Assembly (NCBI GenBank): GCA_023266245.1
Contig: JAHFRO010000020.1
Span: forward strand, 39,036-48,134
Direction: 5' to 3'
Source of the DNA: Betaproteobacteria bacterium
GTDB taxonomy: Bacteria > Pseudomonadota > Gammaproteobacteria > Burkholderiales > SG8-41
DNA length: 9,099 nucleotides
The notes below the pieces were generated by a model. That model had not been told where the DNA came from. It did not search any database and was given only the letters and a program-made list of their open reading frames with translations. Below are positions 7,301 to 9,099 of this stretch, in pieces. Numbering within the stretch: position 1 is the stretch's first letter; the number at the start of each line of letters is the position of its first letter. Position numbers and translations under genes: made by a program.

Positions 7301-8974
7301 TCAGGCGATGCTTTTCAATCGTCCGTCGTCTCCCGCCATTTCCGCCTGGTCGGTCCGGGCATGGGTCAATGTGGCCTGCACGAACGACTTGAACAGCGGA
7401 TGGCCGTGATGCGGGGTCGAGGTGAACTCCGGATGGAACTGGCAGCCGACGAACCAGGGATGAGTGGGCAACTCGATCGTCTCGCATAACCCATCCTTGG
7501 CTGAAACCCCGCTCGCTCTGAGGCCGGCCTGTTTAAGCCGCGGCAGGTAATGATTGTTGATCTCGTAGCGGTGGCGGTGGCGTTCCATGATGCGTTCTGC
7601 ACCGTAGATGCGGCACGCCGCCGATTCGGGTTCCAGCACGCATTCCTGGCCGCCCAGACGCATGGTGCCGCCGAGGTCCGACTTGGCGTCGCGTCGCTCG
7701 ATTCTGCCATCCCGGTCCTGCCACTCGGTAATCAGCGCCACCACCGGGTGCGGCGTGTCGGGATCGAACTCTGTGCTGTGGGCACTGGCCAGCCCGGCGA
7801 CGTTGCGTGCGAATTCGATCACCGCGAGCTGCATGCCGAGGCAGATGCCCAGATACGGCACTCCGTTCTCACGCGCATAGCGGATCGCCTTGATCTTGCC
7901 CTCCACCCCGCGCCGGCCGAAGCCGCCCGGCACCAGGACCGCATCCATGTTGTGGAGGCAGGCGGTGCCGTTCTTCTCGATGTTTTCCGAGTCGATGTAA
8001 TCGATCTTGACCCTGGCCCCGGTGTGGATGCCCGCATGGATCAGCGCTTCGGTAAGCGACTTGTAGGATTCGGTGAGGTCCACGTACTTGCCCACCAGCG
8101 CGATATTGACCGTGCGCTGCGGGTGCTCCAGCGAGTAGACCAGCTTCTCCCATATCGAGAGGTTCGCGGGCGGCGGAGCCAATCCCAGCTTGCGGCATAC
8201 GATGTCATCGAGTTTTTGCACGTGAAGCATCGCGGGGATCTTGTAGATGCTGTCAACGTCAACCGCCGAGATCACCGCCTCCACCGTGACGTTGGTGAAG
8301 AGCGCGATCTTCTTGCGCTCGTCCTCGGGCAGCGGCCGGTCGGCGCGGCACAGCAGCACGTCGGGTTGGATGCCGATCTCGCGCAGTTCCTTCACCGAAT
8401 GCTGCGTCGGCTTGGTCTTGATCTCTCCCGCCGACGCGATGTACGGGACGAGCGTCAGGTGGATGAAGCAGATGTTGTCGCGTCCCAGCTCGATCGCCAT
8501 TTGCCGGATCGCTTCCAGGAACGGCAGCGACTCGATGTCGCCCACCGTGCCTCCGATCTCGACGATCGCCACCTCCGCGGTGCCCGCCCCGCGCCGGATG
8601 AAGAGCTTGATCTCGTCGGTGATGTGCGGGATGACCTGCACGGTGCCGCCGAGATAATCGCCGCGGCGCTCCTTCTTGATCACGCTCTCGTAGATCTGGC
8701 CGGTGGTGAAGTTGTTGCGCTTCGACATCTTGACGTGCAGGAAGCGCTCGTAGTGTCCGAGGTCGAGATCGGTCTCGGCACCGTCTTCGGTGACGAACAC
8801 TTCACCGTGCTGGAACGGGCTCATGGTTCCCGGATCCACGTTGAGATAGGGATCCAGCTTGACCATCGAGATTTTCAGGCCGCGCGATTCGAGGATGGCG
8901 GCCAGAGAGGCGGCGGCGATGCCTTTGCCCAGGGAGGAAACTACACCACCTGTGACAAAGATGTATTTGGTCAT
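7301..8974 (-). CDS. pyrG: CTP synthase (glutamine-hydrolysing)
   Basis: 557 residues (E. coli 545). PyrG aminates UTP to CTP with ATP and glutamine-derived ammonia, the last step of de novo CTP synthesis. Seen: the N-terminal amidoligase domain with KYIFVTGGVVSSLGKG (K17 in the P-loop), PYLNVDPGTMSPFQHGEVFV at 42-61, D71 and E139 (VEIGGTVGD) as Mg/ATP ligands; then a class I glutaminase domain from about 290 with PGGFGRRGVEGK at 349-360, nucleophile Cys378 in YLGICLGMQ, and H514/E516 in GCQFHPEF completing the triad. The start MTKYIFVTGG matches the family; an upstream TTG at 9025 would overlap the likely promoter and is rejected. The C-terminal 15 or so residues past the glutaminase fold are not conserved, explaining the extra length. 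It leads the pyrG-kdsA-eno-ftsB cluster; CTP is needed by KdsB to make CMP-KDO, a functional link with kdsA. Confidence 0.98.
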   Translation of the reverse strand: MTKYIFVTGGVVSSLGKGIAAASLAAILESRGLKISMVKLDPYLNVDPGTMSPFQHGEVFVTEDGAETDLDLGHYERFLHVKMSKRNNFTTGQIYESVIKKERRGDYLGGTVQVIPHITDEIKLFIRRGAGTAEVAIVEIGGTVGDIESLPFLEAIRQMAIELGRDNICFIHLTLVPYIASAGEIKTKPTQHSVKELREIGIQPDVLLCRADRPLPEDERKKIALFTNVTVEAVISAVDVDSIYKIPAMLHVQKLDDIVCRKLGLAPPPANLSIWEKLVYSLEHPQRTVNIALVGKYVDLTESYKSLTEALIHAGIHTGARVKIDYIDSENIEKNGTACLHNMDAVLVPGGFGRRGVEGKIKAIRYARENGVPYLGICLGMQLAVIEFARNVAGLASAHSTEFDPDTPHPVVALITEWQDRDGRIERRDAKSDLGGTMRLGGQECVLEPESAACRIYGAERIMERHRHRYEINNHYLPRLKQAGLRASGVSAKDGLCETIELPTHPWFVGCQFHPEFTSTPHHGHPLFKSFVQATLTHARTDQAEMAGDDGRLKSIA

Positions 8975-8996
8975 CGCATAGGCCAGCGGTTTGCCT

Positions 8997-9025
8997 ATTT
9001 TATCGAAAAACCCGGCCGCGTCCAA
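8997..9025 (-). promoter_or_regulatory. Candidate sigma-70 promoter for pyrG and the downstream cluster
   Basis: Minus strand: TTGGAC (9020-9025) and TAAAAT (8997-9002) are separated by 17 bases; the -10 matches consensus at 5 of 6 positions and the -35 at 3 of 6. The predicted start near 8990 leaves a leader of about 16 bases before the pyrG ATG, which has only a weak Shine-Dalgarno. No attenuator hairpin with a pyrimidine-repeat start, as in Bacillus pyrG, is evident. Bases 9026-9099 show nothing I can name. Confidence 0.5.
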
Positions 9026-9099
9026 CGAATCCGTACCCGTCCGAGTCCTGTCCGGAGCAGTCAGGTGGTGCGCGCGGCGGCCTCTGATCCGTCGCTCCG

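Noticed and set aside
8975..9025. TTG-initiated 17-residue N-terminal extension of PyrG
   Set aside because: The conserved protein starts at MTKYIFVTGG; the extension would begin inside the likely -35 element.

Overview
The window looks like a core-genome segment of a GC-rich Gram-negative bacterium, most likely a betaproteobacterium. The basis is the gene order pyrG-kdsA-eno-ftsB, which is familiar from that class, together with a KDO (lipopolysaccharide sugar) synthesis gene and betaproteobacterial-looking KdsA and FtsB sequences. The assignment is inference from gene order and protein character; no database search was possible. All six intact genes lie on the minus strand, so the transcriptional order runs from high to low coordinates.

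Right to left: about 125 bases of upstream DNA carry a plausible sigma-70 promoter (8997-9025). Then come pyrG (CTP synthase, 7301-8974), kdsA (KDO-8-phosphate synthase, 6386-7222), eno (enolase, 5059-6342), ftsB (divisome protein, 4732-5016) and folD (methylene-THF dehydrogenase/cyclohydrolase, 3767-4630). Gaps are 78, 43, 42 and 101 bases, consistent with one operon-like unit. CTP made by PyrG is the nucleotide that activates KDO. KdsA and enolase meet at phosphoenolpyruvate: enolase makes it and KdsA consumes it. FtsB links the cluster to cell division. After a 209-base non-coding gap, a separate unit holds one very large gene (3-3557). It encodes a 1184-residue iron-sulfur flavoprotein that fuses a GltD/NfnB-like half to a PyrK/NfnA-like half.

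The main surprises are these. (1) A decayed 3' end of a second folD lies between ftsB and the intact folD, and the last codons and stop of ftsB appear to be read out of frame from it. (2) A tract of about 110 bp inside kdsA is 40% GC with AT-rich codons, in surroundings of 67-70% GC, while the protein motif is preserved; it looks like a recombination patch. (3) The giant flavoprotein resembles a single-chain Nfn-type transhydrogenase with an unrecognised N-terminal domain, an insertion in the NAD(P) domain and unusual [2Fe-2S] cysteine spacing. (4) A perfect TATAAT lies exactly 6 bases before its ATG, suggesting a leaderless message. (5) Three tandem 7-bp repeats overlap the eno stop codon. 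I saw no tRNA, rRNA, CRISPR array, insertion sequence or credible plus-strand gene.
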